Assembly (NCBI RefSeq): GCF_900090295.1
Contig: NZ_LT607753.1
Span: 4,774,001 to 4,838,000 of the forward strand
Length of the DNA: 64,000 bases
Direction of reading: 5' to 3'
Origin: Micromonospora coxensis
GTDB taxonomy: Bacteria > Actinomycetota > Actinomycetes > Mycobacteriales > Micromonosporaceae
Part shown: positions 35,669 through 44,199 of the stretch, piece by piece
Layout: each line of letters begins with the position of its first letter
Position numbering within the stretch: position 1 is the stretch's first letter
Made by a program: the position numbers and the translations under genes
The notes under the pieces: model-generated
Database searches by the model: none
The model's input: the letters and a program-made list of their open reading frames with translations, nothing else
Told to the model about the DNA's origin: nothing

Positions 35669-36435
35669 TCGGGGACGTGCAGCCCGCTGTCTCCCTGGAC
35701 GTCCGTGGCGTCCGGTACGCGTACCCGGACGGGCACGTCGCCCTGCACGGGGTGGACCTGACCGTCCCGCGCGGCGAGCGGGTGGCCCTGCTCGGCCCGA
35801 ACGGGGCCGGCAAGACCACGCTGGTGCTGCACCTCAACGGCATCCTGACGCCCACCGAGGGCACGGTCACCGTCGGCGGGCTGACCGTGTCGAAGGACCG
35901 GGCCACGCTGGCCGAGATCCGCCGCCGGGTGGGCATCGTCTTCCAGGACCCGGACGACCAGCTCTTCCTGCCCACGGTCGCCGAGGACGTGGCGTTCGGC
36001 CCGGCCAACCTGGGGCTGCGCGGCGCGGAGCTGGCCGAGCGGGTGGACGAGGCGCTCGCGGCGGTGCGGATGGGCGAGCACCGGGACCGGGCCCCGCACC
36101 ACCTGTCGTTCGGGCAGCGCCGCCGGGTGGCGGTCGCCACCGTGCTGGCCATGCGCCCGGAGATCCTGGTGCTCGACGAGCCGTCGTCGAACCTGGACCC
36201 GGCGTCGCGCCGGGAGTTGGCGGAGATCCTGCGCGGCCTGCCGGTGACCCTGCTGATGGTCACCCACGACCTGCCGTACGCGGCGGAGCTGTGCGACCGC
36301 GCGGTGATCCTGGACGCCGGCCGGATCGTCGCCGACGCCCCCACCCTGGACGTCCTGGCCGACGCCGAGCTGCTGGCCCGGCACCGCCTGGAACTTCCCT
36401 ACGGCTTCACCCCGCACTCGCTGCCCCGCCCCTGA
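35665..36435 (+). CDS. cbiO: cobalt/nickel ECF transporter ATPase CbiO
   Basis: 256-residue ABC ATPase that powers metal uptake. Walker A is GPNGAGKTT, the Q-loop is FQDPDDQLF, the signature is HHLSFGQRRRVAVA, Walker B is EILVLDEPSSNLDP and the switch histidine is in LMVTHDLPYAAEL. The motif FQDPDDQLFxPTVxEDVAFGP is typical of group I ECF ATPases. The ATG overlaps the cbiQ stop. It ends the operon; a repeat-rich gap follows. Confidence 0.95.
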   Translation: MIGDVQPAVSLDVRGVRYAYPDGHVALHGVDLTVPRGERVALLGPNGAGKTTLVLHLNGILTPTEGTVTVGGLTVSKDRATLAEIRRRVGIVFQDPDDQLFLPTVAEDVAFGPANLGLRGAELAERVDEALAAVRMGEHRDRAPHHLSFGQRRRVAVATVLAMRPEILVLDEPSSNLDPASRRELAEILRGLPVTLLMVTHDLPYAAELCDRAVILDAGRIVADAPTLDVLADAELLARHRLELPYGFTPHSLPRP

Positions 36436-36640
36436 CCGGCGGTGTCACCGGTGGTCGCCGCGCCGAGGCCTCGACCGACCGCCCCGGACGCCGGCCCGCC
36501 GGGCCGCCCGGGCCGCCCGAGCGCTGCCCTCGACGGGCGGTCGGGCGACCACCCGGCGGGCAGGCGCGAGGTGCGTGCGCGGCCCGACGGCGCGCGCCCG
36601 GCGAGCCAGGCGGGCAGGCGGGCGAGCGACGGCCGGCCGG

Positions 36641-36670
36641 GCGGGCGACCATCGTGCGGGCGACCATCGT
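36641..36670. repeat. 15-bp direct repeat, two copies
   Basis: Two adjacent identical copies of gcgggcgaccatcgt, immediately before the heptanucleotide array. Confidence 0.85.
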
Positions 36671-36673
36671 GCA

Positions 36674-36750
36674 GGCGACGGGCGACGGGCGACGGGCGAC
36701 GGGCGACGGGCGACGGGCGACGGGCGACGGGCGACGGGCGACGGGCGACG
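36674..36750. repeat. heptanucleotide tandem repeat, 11 copies
   Basis: Eleven perfect copies of GGCGACG followed by one degenerate unit (ggcggtg). It lies downstream of both flanking genes, so changes in copy number should not alter any protein. Confidence 0.9.
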
Positions 36751-36763
36751 GGCGGTGAGGCGG

Positions 36764-37861
36764 TCAGGCGGGCACCGGGGTGCGGTCGGCCGACGCCGCG
36801 AGGGCGGCGCGCGAGGCGGCGTGCAGCCGTAGGACACCGGCGGCGAGCGCGCCGGCGCCGGCGGCCAGGACGAGCACGAGCAGCAGCCGGGCGTACTGGC
36901 CGGGCCAGGGCACCGGCGCCACCGCGCGGGAGAGCATCGACAGGTTGGTCACCCCGACGAAGATCGCCAGGCAGGTGCCGGCCAGCGCCAGCGCGAAGTC
37001 GGCGGCCGGGCGGCGGGCCAGCGCGTAGCCGCCCGCCGCGATCGCGCCGAGCGCGGTGAGCAGCGCCCACACCTGCCCGCCGAGCAGCCCGAGCAGCAGT
37101 CCGCCGAGGCCGTCGGCGCCGGCGTCGAGTTCCCGGCCGACGACGAGGACGACCGCCGCCGCGCCGCCGAGCGTGAGCAGCGCCCCGACCGCGCGCAGCG
37201 CCTGCGTCCCGGCGGCCGAGCCGGCCGGCAGCAGCCCGGCCGCGCCGAGGGCGAGGGCGCCGAGGGTGGCGGCCACCCACCACGGGTACGGGTCCGGCGG
37301 CGGCACCCAGTCCAGGGTGCCCCGGATCTCCACCGGCTCGGCGCCGTCGCGTACCGGCACGGCCCAGTCGCGGACCCGGTGCTCGCGGGTCGGGTCGGCG
37401 GCGACCGGGGCCGGCACCCCGGATTCGCGCCACAGGGCGCGCTGGTCGTGCCAGCGGACCCGCGGCTCGTCGGCGATCCTGCGCCACTGCGGCGGCGCGG
37501 CAGGGTCCGCCTCGGCGGGCAGGGTGGTGTCGCCGGCCAGGGTCCGGTTCAGGTACGTGGCGGGGGAGCGGGTGTTCTCGTACGCCCCGCCCGGCCCGAC
37601 CTTCAGGTACGGCTCCCCGGAGTAGCCGATCACCTCGACGTCGCGTCCGCCGGTGTTGACCAGTTCCAGCCGCGCGCCCGCCTCGACCGCCCGTACGGTC
37701 AGGCCGGGGCGGGCCGGGGTGAGGCCGGTCACCTCGGTGCGGTAGTCGGTGCCGTCGGGGGCGTCCGCGCCGTGCGCGGCGGCCGGGGCGGCGACGGTGA
37801 GGACGGTGAGCAACGCGGCGGTGACGGCCAGGCCGGCCCGCCGGAGCAGGGGCGGGATCAC
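36764..37861 (-). CDS. multi-pass membrane protein with large outer domain, unknown function
   Basis: 365 residues. The N-terminal signal (GLAVTAALLTVLTVAAPAAAHG) ends in AHG, so a histidine could become the mature N-terminus. An outer domain of about 160 residues (including ARLELVNTGGRDVEVIGYSGEPYLKV and RTLAGDTTLP) follows, then five or so helices in the second half. The outer part is a beta-rich domain common in actinobacterial proteins near copper or redox genes. The GTG start overlaps the DsbA-like gene stop as GTGA, so the two are co-translated. Not matched to a named family. Confidence 0.75.
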   Translation of the reverse strand: MIPPLLRRAGLAVTAALLTVLTVAAPAAAHGADAPDGTDYRTEVTGLTPARPGLTVRAVEAGARLELVNTGGRDVEVIGYSGEPYLKVGPGGAYENTRSPATYLNRTLAGDTTLPAEADPAAPPQWRRIADEPRVRWHDQRALWRESGVPAPVAADPTREHRVRDWAVPVRDGAEPVEIRGTLDWVPPPDPYPWWVAATLGALALGAAGLLPAGSAAGTQALRAVGALLTLGGAAAVVLVVGRELDAGADGLGGLLLGLLGGQVWALLTALGAIAAGGYALARRPAADFALALAGTCLAIFVGVTNLSMLSRAVAPVPWPGQYARLLLVLVLAAGAGALAAGVLRLHAASRAALAASADRTPVPA

Positions 37862-38574
37862 TTGCCGGCCGCCTCCACCGCCGCCTTGATCCCCTCCGGG
37901 GAGCGGTCCGCGACGTCCTTGCCGTCGACCCGGATGGTCGGGGTGCCGGTGACGCGGGCCTTGCTGGCGTCCTCGGTCACGTGCTGGGTCCACGGCTTGA
38001 AGGTGCCGTCGGAGACGCAGGAGCCGAAGTCGTCGCGGTTCAGCCCGACCCCCGCGCCGATGTCGATCAGCTCGTCGTCGCTCAGTCCGGGGCCGCCCTC
38101 CGGCGGCTGCCGCTCGAACAGCGCGTCGGTGAACTCCTTGAACTTGCCGCCCTCGGCGGCGCAGCCGGAGGCGGCCGACGAGCGGGTCGAGTACTCGGTG
38201 GTGGAGTAGCGGTTGAGGATGGCGACCGGGTGGAAGACCACCTTCGCCTTGCCCTCGCTGACGAGCTGGTCGATGGTCGCGCCGCTGATCTCCTGGAACT
38301 GCTTGCAGGCGGGGCAGAGGTAGTCCTCGTACAGGTCGATGGTGACCGGGCCGCTGCCGATCACCACGCCGGTGCCGGCGTCGTTGGTGCCCTTGGGTGC
38401 GGTGAAGTCGTCGGCGCGCTGGCTGGAGTAGACGCTCCAGCCGATCAGCCCGGCGATGACCAGGACCACGACCGCGCCGACCGACGTCCACAGCGTCCGC
38501 TTGCGCCGCTTCTCCCGGGCCAGTTGCTCGCGGACCACCCGGGCCGCGTCCTTCTGCCCCTTGCGACTACTCAT
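37858..38574 (-). CDS. DsbA-like thioredoxin-fold protein, membrane-anchored
   Basis: 238-residue envelope disulfide oxidoreductase. A lysine/arginine-rich cytoplasmic start and one helix (SVGAVVVLVIAGLIGWSV, about 31-50) are followed by a thioredoxin fold with the active site YEDYLCPACKQF (CPAC). The central helical insertion includes a cysteine pair region (SGCAAEGG and GSCVSDGT), and TGTPTIRVDGKDV carries the cis-proline (TPT). The fold matches the Mycobacterium DsbA-like group. It lies between a MauE-like and a membrane protein gene, overlapping both by a few bases. Confidence 0.92.
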   Translation of the reverse strand: MSSRKGQKDAARVVREQLAREKRRKRTLWTSVGAVVVLVIAGLIGWSVYSSQRADDFTAPKGTNDAGTGVVIGSGPVTIDLYEDYLCPACKQFQEISGATIDQLVSEGKAKVVFHPVAILNRYSTTEYSTRSSAASGCAAEGGKFKEFTDALFERQPPEGGPGLSDDELIDIGAGVGLNRDDFGSCVSDGTFKPWTQHVTEDASKARVTGTPTIRVDGKDVADRSPEGIKAAVEAAGK

Positions 38575-39091
38575 CGTCGTCCTCCACGCCAGGGTCGCCC
38601 GCCAGCCAGCCGTCCACCGAGACGGGGGTGCGGGGCCAGATCAGCAGGAATCCGGCCAGCGCCAGGAATCCCAGGTCCCGGAGGATCTCCGGGAGGTAGC
38701 TCGGGGTCTGCCCGGCGGCGAGCTGCCCGCCGCTGCCGAAGCACCCGCAGTCGATGGACAGGCCGCGGCTCCAGGCGGAGGCGATGCCGGCGACGAAGAC
38801 CACCAGCAGCGCGGCGGAGACGCCGGCGGCGAGCCGGGTGGCGAGGCCGAGCAGCAGGATCACCCCGAGCGCCAGCTCCACGAAGGGCAGCGCCGCGCCG
38901 ATCACCATCGCCAGGTCGTACGGCATCACCTGGTAGGCGTTGACGGCGCGGCCGGAGGCGGCGAGGTCACCGACCTTCGCCCCGCCGGCGATCAGCCAGA
39001 CGGCGGCCAGGCCGAGCCGGGCGGCGACACCGATCCAGGGGCGTACGACGGGCCAGCGGCCGGTGCGGGTGGGCTCAGCGGTCACACTCAT
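38567..39091 (-). CDS. MauE-like membrane protein (DoxX/MauE family), disulfide-related
   Basis: 174 residues with about four helices. Family features are AAVWLIAGGAKVGDL, LPFVELALGVILLLGLATRL and the loop LSIDCGCFGSGG, whose CxC motif suits transfer of electrons to the neighbouring CPAC protein. The MauE family supports disulfide formation in methylamine dehydrogenase maturation; here it more likely serves as the partner of the DsbA-like protein. The ATG at 39091 is chosen; a GTG at 39121, three bases past the sigma stop, would add ten residues. It overlaps the DsbA-like gene. Confidence 0.85.
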   Translation of the reverse strand: MSVTAEPTRTGRWPVVRPWIGVAARLGLAAVWLIAGGAKVGDLAASGRAVNAYQVMPYDLAMVIGAALPFVELALGVILLLGLATRLAAGVSAALLVVFVAGIASAWSRGLSIDCGCFGSGGQLAAGQTPSYLPEILRDLGFLALAGFLLIWPRTPVSVDGWLAGDPGVEDDDE

Positions 39092-39124
39092 TTGTCGTCG
39101 CGTCCCGTCCCGAAGTTCCACGGT

Positions 39125-39712
39125 TCAGCCGGCCATCGCGTCGTGGACGGCGTCGACCAGGTCGTGGCGGGCCCGGGCCACCCGGGAGCGGATGGTGCCG
39201 ACCGGCACGCCCTCCACGGCGGCGGCCTCGGCGTACGACAGGCCGAGCAGCTGGGTGAGGACGAACGCGCCGCGCCGCTCGGCGGGCAGCCGGCGGACCA
39301 GGTCGGCGGTGTCGAGCTGCCCGGCCGGGTCGGGGTGCGCCCGGCCGGTGTGCGCGTCGGCGGCGAGGCGTTCGTCCAGCCGACGCCGCCGGACCACGGT
39401 GCGCAGGTGGTCGGCGCAGGCCCGGCGGGCGATGCCGAGCAGCCAGGTGCGCGCGCTGGAGCGGCCCTGGAAGCCGGGCAGCGCCCGGAACGCCCGCAGG
39501 TAGGTCTCCTGGGTGAGGTCGTCGGCGCTGTCCGGGTCGACCAGCGCGGCGGCGAAACGCCACACCTCGACCTGGGTGGCCCGCACGAAGGCCGCCTGAG
39601 CGGTGGGATCGCCGTCCCGGGCGGCCAGCGCCCACCCGGTCGCCGGGTCCGGCGCAGCACCGCGCGCCGCCGGGTGGCGGCCGGCGGAGGTGTCACGCGG
39701 GGCGGGGATCAC
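39125..39712 (-). CDS. ECF sigma factor
   Basis: 195-residue group IV sigma-70 factor. Region 2 is VEVWRFAAALVDPDSADDLTQETYLRAFRALPGF with the usual DLTQETYLRA core-binding stretch. Region 4 is LPAERRGAFVLTQLLGLSYAEAAAVEGVPVGTIRSRVARAR, whose helix-turn-helix recognises the -35 box. The GTG at 39712 gives the usual ECF length; an ATG at 39769 in frame would add 19 residues and is less likely. A divergent gene encodes a likely anti-sigma factor. Immediate downstream genes are for envelope thiol chemistry, so the regulon may include it. Confidence 0.92.
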   Translation of the reverse strand: MIPAPRDTSAGRHPAARGAAPDPATGWALAARDGDPTAQAAFVRATQVEVWRFAAALVDPDSADDLTQETYLRAFRALPGFQGRSSARTWLLGIARRACADHLRTVVRRRRLDERLAADAHTGRAHPDPAGQLDTADLVRRLPAERRGAFVLTQLLGLSYAEAAAVEGVPVGTIRSRVARARHDLVDAVHDAMAG

Positions 39713-39785
39713 GTCACCCGAGGTTACGCGGCGCAAATGGGGAGGGCAGGGTCCTTCGACCCTTTCCATGGCCTGGCTCACGTCG

Positions 39786-39813
39786 GGAACTTTCCCGCCC
39801 CCGTACCCGACTA
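39786..39813 (+). promoter_or_regulatory. candidate ECF-type promoter of the anti-sigma-like gene
   Basis: GGAAC (39786-39790) followed after 17 bases by CGACTA, close to a GGAAC-N17-CGTC pattern, and an ATG 7 bases later. This would give a sigma-dependent leaderless mRNA; the -10 half is weak. Confidence 0.3.
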
Positions 39814-39820
39814 CCTGCCC

Positions 39821-40465
39821 ATGAACTGCGACGACGTACGCGCGGCGCTGTCGGCGCGGCTGGACGGCGAGGACCCGCAGGTCCCGGAGGCGGTGCTGGA
39901 CGCGCACACGGCGGCCTGCCCCGGCTGCCGCTCCTGGCTGGCCCGCGCCGAGCAGGTGACCCGGCTCACCCGGGTACGCGCCGTGCAGGTGCCCGACCTG
40001 ACCGCCCGGGTGCTGGCGGCGGTGGCCGCCGACCCGGTGCTGGCCGGGCGCGCCCCGGCGGCGGTGCGCGCCGCACGTCGTCAGGTGCTGCGGGTGGCCG
40101 TGGGAGTGGCCGCCGTGGCGCAGCTCGCCATCGCCCTGCCGGTGCTGCTCGCCGGGCTGGGGGTGGCCGCCGACCCGCACGTCAGCCGGGAGATGGCCTC
40201 GTTCGACGTGGCGCTCGCGGTGGGCTTCGCGCTGGCCGCCTGGCGGCCGGAACGGGCCCGGGCGTTCCTGCCGGTGGCGCTGGTGCTGGCGCTCTGCCTG
40301 GCCGGCACCAGCGTGGTGGACATCGCCAATTCGACGACCGCGCTGGTGCACGAGATCGGCCACCTGGCCGCCGTGGTGCAGGCGGGCCTGCTGTGGGCGC
40401 TGGGCCGGGTCGGCGGGGAACCGGGCCGGCACTGGTCGGGCGCGGTCGTGGCGGGACGCGGGTGA
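39821..40465 (+). CDS. zinc-binding anti-sigma-like membrane protein (zf-HC2)
   Basis: 214 residues. The first 65 residues are a ZAS-type anti-sigma domain with CDDVRAALSARLDGE and the zinc motif HTAACPGC (HxxxCxxC). About six helices follow (AVGVAAVAQLAIALPVLL, VALAVGFALAAWR and others), ending in a Gly-rich tail. It is divergent from the ECF sigma gene, the classic pairing, so it probably holds the sigma at the membrane until an envelope signal arrives. Its multi-span membrane part is unusual for a plain anti-sigma factor and could itself sense redox or metal. Confidence 0.85.
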   Translation: MNCDDVRAALSARLDGEDPQVPEAVLDAHTAACPGCRSWLARAEQVTRLTRVRAVQVPDLTARVLAAVAADPVLAGRAPAAVRAARRQVLRVAVGVAAVAQLAIALPVLLAGLGVAADPHVSREMASFDVALAVGFALAAWRPERARAFLPVALVLALCLAGTSVVDIANSTTALVHEIGHLAAVVQAGLLWALGRVGGEPGRHWSGAVVAGRG

Positions 40466-40598
40466 GCCGCCGTCCGTCGGGTCGGCAGGTCGCGCCGGGG
40501 TGGGCGGCACGCCGCCCGGGTACGCCCGTGGTGGCGGACGCCACGGTGACCGACAGGGCACGGGGCCGGGTCGCCGAACGGGCCCCGCGTCGGCGAGC

Positions 40599-42263
40599 AT
40601 GGCCGTCATGAACGTCGTCGATCGTCGCTGGTCCGTCCGGCTCGGCGCCACCGCCGGCCTCCTGGTCGCCCTCGTCGCGTTGCTGCTCGTCCCGGCGACA
40701 CCGGCGAGCGCCCACGCCGTGCTGGTGAGCAGCAGCCCGGTCGCCTCGGCCGTGGTGCCGGAGGCGCCGGCCGAGGTGGTGCTGACCTTCAGCGAGTCCG
40801 TCCGCAAGGTCACCGGCAAGATCCGGGTGATCGCCCCGGACGGCTCCCGCGCCGACCGGGGCGAGCCGACCTTCGAGGGCGCGGTGGTGACCGTCCCGGT
40901 GGACCGGGCCGGGCCGCGCGGCACCTATCTGGTCAGCTACCGGGTGATCTCCGCCGACAGCCACCCGGTCTCCGGCGCGTTCACCTACTCCGTCGGCGCG
41001 CCGTCGCCGCCGCCGACCGACTCCGGCGCGGACAGTCGCGCCAACCCGGTGGTGGAGACCGGGGTGAAGGTGGTCAAGTACCTCGGCTACGTGGGGCTGC
41101 TGCTGGTGACCGGCGCGGCCCTGGTGCTCACCGCCCTCTGGCCGCAGCGGCTCTCCCGCCGGGGCCCGGCCCGGGTGCTCTGGGCCGGCGCCGTCCTGCT
41201 CGCCGTCGCCACCGTGGCCGAGCTGTGGTTGCAGGTGCCGTACACGGCCGGGGGCGGGCCGTTCGCCGTCACCGGCGCGGGCTTCGGTGAGGTGCTGGGC
41301 AGCACGTACGGCACCGCGCACCTGGTCCGGCTGGGGTTGCTCGTGGCGGCGGTGTTCCTGCTGCGCCCGCTGACCCGGGGGCAGGTGGACCGCTCGGACG
41401 GGATCATCCTGACCGTGCTCGGCGCGGCGGCGCTGCTGACCTGGCCGCTGTCCGGGCACGCGGCGGCCTCGCCCGCGCCGGCCGTCTCGGTGCTGGTCGA
41501 CGCGGTGCACCTGGGCAGCATGGCGGTCTGGCTGGGCGGGCTGGTGATGCTCGCCGGGTTCCTGCTGCGCCGCGCCGACGAGCGGGAGCTGGGGGCGATC
41601 CTGCCGATCTGGTCGCGCTGGGCGGCGCTGGCGGTGGCGGCGCTGCTGCTGGCCGGCACCGTGCAGGCGCTGATCGAGGTGGGTGGCCTCGCCGCGCTCC
41701 TCGACACCACGTACGGGCGGCTGCTGCTCGCGAAGATCGCGCTGTTCGCGCTGGTGGTCGGGGTGGCGGCGTACTCGCGGGCGCTGGTGCGCCGGCGCAC
41801 CGCCGCCGGTCGGCCGACGCCGGTGCGGCGGGCGGTCTGGGTCGAGCTGGCGATCACCGCGGTGGTGCTCGGGGTCTCCGCCACCCTGGTGCAGACCACC
41901 CCGGCCCGGGTCGCCGCCGCCGAGGTGGCCGGTACCACCAACGGCACCTTCTCCGCCACGCTGACCAGCCCGATCTACTCGCTCGAGGTGCAGCTGGACC
42001 CGGCCGAGCGGGGCAACAACTCGCTGCACCTGTACGCGTACACGAAGGACAACCGGCCGCAGCCGGTGGCCGAGTGGAAGGCCACCGCCGCGCTGCCGTC
42101 GGCGGGGATCGAACCGATCGAGATCCCGCTGCTGCCGCTGACCGACAACCACGCGACCGGGGAGGTCACCTTCCCGGCGGCCGGTGAGTGGCAGCTGCGG
42201 CTCACCGTCCGCACGTCCGACATCGACCAGGCCACGGTGACCGCCACCGTGCCGATCAAGTAG
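40599..42263 (+). CDS. CopC-CopD fused copper resistance protein
   Basis: 554 residues. Signal peptide GLLVALVALLLVPATPASA is followed directly by HAVLVSSSPVASAVVPEAP, so the mature protein starts with His, the Cu(II) ligand of CopC. CopC ends with the second histidine motif SADSHPVSGAFTY. A CopD membrane part of about eight helices follows (with HAAASPAPAVSVLVDAVHLGSM), then a C-terminal beta-domain of about 110 residues (SPIYSLEVQLDP, ATGEVTFPAAGEWQL). This is the actinobacterial copper import/handling fusion. The ATG at 40599 or 40608 could start it. It is followed by ycnI 15 bp on. Confidence 0.92.
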   Translation: MAVMNVVDRRWSVRLGATAGLLVALVALLLVPATPASAHAVLVSSSPVASAVVPEAPAEVVLTFSESVRKVTGKIRVIAPDGSRADRGEPTFEGAVVTVPVDRAGPRGTYLVSYRVISADSHPVSGAFTYSVGAPSPPPTDSGADSRANPVVETGVKVVKYLGYVGLLLVTGAALVLTALWPQRLSRRGPARVLWAGAVLLAVATVAELWLQVPYTAGGGPFAVTGAGFGEVLGSTYGTAHLVRLGLLVAAVFLLRPLTRGQVDRSDGIILTVLGAAALLTWPLSGHAAASPAPAVSVLVDAVHLGSMAVWLGGLVMLAGFLLRRADERELGAILPIWSRWAALAVAALLLAGTVQALIEVGGLAALLDTTYGRLLLAKIALFALVVGVAAYSRALVRRRTAAGRPTPVRRAVWVELAITAVVLGVSATLVQTTPARVAAAEVAGTTNGTFSATLTSPIYSLEVQLDPAERGNNSLHLYAYTKDNRPQPVAEWKATAALPSAGIEPIEIPLLPLTDNHATGEVTFPAAGEWQLRLTVRTSDIDQATVTATVPIK

Positions 42264-42278
42264 GCGAAAGGCTCTCAG

Positions 42279-43001
42279 ATGCTCCGTCTCCGGCGTACCG
42301 CAACCGCCGCCGCTGTCGTGTTCACCGTCGCCACCACGGCCGTGCTCGGCGTCGCCGGGCCCGCCTCGGCGCACGTGTCGGTCAACCCGAAGGAGGCGAC
42401 CCAGGGCGGCTACGGCCGCTTCGCCTTCCGGGTCCCCAACGAGAGCGACACCGCCTCGACCACCAAGGTCGAGGTGGTGCTGCCGGAGAACGCCCCGGTC
42501 GGTTCGGTCTCGACGATGCCGGTGCCGGGGTGGACGGTCGCGGTGGAGAAGCGCAAGGTCGACCCGCCGGTGGAGGTGCACGGCAGCCAGCTCACCGAGG
42601 TGGTGTCGAAGCTGACCTGGACGGCCAGCGGCGACGCGGCGGTCAAGCCGGGCCAGTTCCAGGAGTTCCCGGTGTCGATGGGGCCGCTGCCGCAGGTCGA
42701 CCGGATGGTCTTCAAGTCGTTGCAGACGTACTCCGACGGCAACGTGGTGCGCTGGATCGAGGAGCCGACCCCGGGTGCGGAGGAGCCGGAGAAGCCGGCC
42801 CCCGTCCTCACCCTCACCCCGGCGTCGGCCGCGCCGTCGGCCGCCCCGGCCGGGCAGGTCGAGGCCGACGATGACGACGACGACTCCGACGGCGCGGCGA
42901 CCGGGCTGGGCGTCGCCGGCCTGGTGGCCGGGCTGGCCGGCCTGCTCCTGGGTGGACTCGCCCTGGCCCGGACCCGCCGGGAGGCCGCACCGAAGGCGTG
43001 A
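42279..43001 (+). CDS. ycnI: YcnI-family (DUF1775) copper-binding protein
   Basis: 240 residues. A signal peptide (VVFTVATTAVLGVAGPASA) precedes HVSVNPKEATQGG, placing His1 at the mature N-terminus as in the Cu(II)-binding YcnI domain, whose tryptophan ligand is found in PVPGWTVAVEK. After the domain come an acidic/Pro-rich linker and a C-terminal membrane anchor (GVAGLVAGLAGLLLGGLALA). It lies 15 bp after the CopC-CopD fusion, the usual neighbour, and so takes part in copper handling at the membrane surface. Confidence 0.93.
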   Translation: MLRLRRTATAAAVVFTVATTAVLGVAGPASAHVSVNPKEATQGGYGRFAFRVPNESDTASTTKVEVVLPENAPVGSVSTMPVPGWTVAVEKRKVDPPVEVHGSQLTEVVSKLTWTASGDAAVKPGQFQEFPVSMGPLPQVDRMVFKSLQTYSDGNVVRWIEEPTPGAEEPEKPAPVLTLTPASAAPSAAPAGQVEADDDDDDSDGAATGLGVAGLVAGLAGLLLGGLALARTRREAAPKA

Positions 43002-43130
43002 TCGCGCGGTGCGCCGCCGGCCGTCCGCCCGCCGGCGGCCGTCCGGGTCGGTCCCGCCGATATCCGCAGATCAAGGCGGTGCCGTCGGTAAGGTCGGCCG
43101 GGTACCCGGTCACCGAAGGAGACGGAACGT

Positions 43131-44051
43131 ATGCGGTTCGTGCGGGCGTTCACCGGAATGCTGCTGCTGGTCGTCGGGATCCCCCTGCTGCTGGCGGGCG
43201 CCGGCCTGGGTGTCGTCGCCCGGCACGCCGCCGGGGACGGGGCCTTCACCGCCCGGGTCGAGCCGCTGCGCACCCCGGGCCGGGCGGTGCTGGTGCAGGA
43301 CGTCGACGCGCTGCTGCGCGCCGAGGCGCCGTTCGCCCGGGTCGGGCCGTCCCGGCTGCGGCTGACCGCCCGTACCGCCGACGGTCCGGCCTTCGTCGGC
43401 CTGGCCCCGACCGAGCAGGTGCGGGGCTGGCTGGACGGGACCGCGCACGCCGTGGTCGGGCGGGTCGCGCTGGCGCGGGGCCCGCTGCCGGTCCGGCTGA
43501 CCGAGGCGACGCCCGCGTCCGCCGCCGCCCCGGCGGGGCCGGTCCCGGCCGTCCCGCTCGACGCCGCCTTCTGGGTACGCCAGGGAATCGGCGCGGTCGA
43601 GTGGAGCCCTGCCGAACTGGCGGGTCGGCGGCTGAGCCTGGTGGTGATGCGCCCCGACGGGCGCACCGACCTGGCCGTGGCGGTGCGCGCCGAGTGGCGC
43701 GCCGACTGGTTCCGGCCCCTGGCGTGGGGCTCGTCGGCCGGCGGCCTGCTCCTGGTCGCCCTGGCGGTGCTGGTGCTGGTGCGGCCCGTCCGGCCCCGCG
43801 AGGTGGTCTTCGTGGTGGAGCCGGACCAGGTGCCGGTGCTCGCCGGACGGCTCGGGGTGAGTTCGCTGAGCGGCCTGGGCGCCGGGCCCGCCCGGGAACC
43901 GGAGCGGCAACTGGTGTCGGTGGGCGCGTCCGAGGCCGCCCGTCCGGCGATCGGGGCGGTGCCGGCGCGCCGCCCGGCCAGCCTGGCGGACCTGCCGCCG
44001 TGGCCGCCGCAGCGTCCGGATGCGACACCCGACCCGGTGGACGGGGACTGA
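43131..44051 (+). CDS. membrane protein, unknown function
   Basis: 306 residues. A helix at residues 9-30 (GMLLLVVGIPLLLAGAGLG) is followed by an outer domain of about 170 residues (including VLVQDVDALLRAEAPFARVG and VRQGIGAVEWSPAELAGRRL), a second helix (GGLLLVALAVLVLVRPV, about 203-221) and a Pro-rich cytoplasmic tail. AAGGAGACGG precedes the ATG at a good distance. It lies downstream of the copper genes, but 129 bp separate them, so a link to copper is not certain. A strong terminator follows. Confidence 0.75.
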   Translation: MRFVRAFTGMLLLVVGIPLLLAGAGLGVVARHAAGDGAFTARVEPLRTPGRAVLVQDVDALLRAEAPFARVGPSRLRLTARTADGPAFVGLAPTEQVRGWLDGTAHAVVGRVALARGPLPVRLTEATPASAAAPAGPVPAVPLDAAFWVRQGIGAVEWSPAELAGRRLSLVVMRPDGRTDLAVAVRAEWRADWFRPLAWGSSAGGLLLVALAVLVLVRPVRPREVVFVVEPDQVPVLAGRLGVSSLSGLGAGPAREPERQLVSVGASEAARPAIGAVPARRPASLADLPPWPPQRPDATPDPVDGD

Positions 44052-44062
44052 CCACGTCATAC

Positions 44063-44099
44063 GGACGGCCCTGCGCGCTGCCGACGCGCAGGGCCGTCC
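44063..44099. terminator. strong hairpin terminator
   Basis: 15-bp perfect arms (ggacggccctgcgcg / cgcgcagggccgtcc) with a 7-base loop between the ends of the membrane protein and the convergent mannosyltransferase; works in both directions. Confidence 0.85.
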
Positions 44100-44199
44100 T
44101 CACCGGGGGATCGGTGCCACCTGACAGGTGCCAGAGGTGGGTGTCGTCAGATTAGCGCCGATAGTCGCTCGTAGGAACGTCTGTCCATTTGATGCGATT

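Larger units (their letters stand above)
36436..36763. other. gene-free convergent gap with repeats
   Basis: A 328-bp gap between the ends of cbiO and the membrane protein gene. Long open frames cross it on both strands only because of base composition. Apart from the two repeat blocks listed separately, nothing was recognised. Confidence 0.6.

Noticed and set aside
36651..36760. A CRISPR array at the heptanucleotide repeat.
   Set aside because: The units are contiguous 7-mers without spacers and no cas genes are seen.
39125..40924. A 599-codon minus-strand frame that would extend the sigma factor far upstream.
   Set aside because: The extension overlaps the divergent anti-sigma-like gene and is compositionally abnormal; the ECF domain needs only the last 195 residues.
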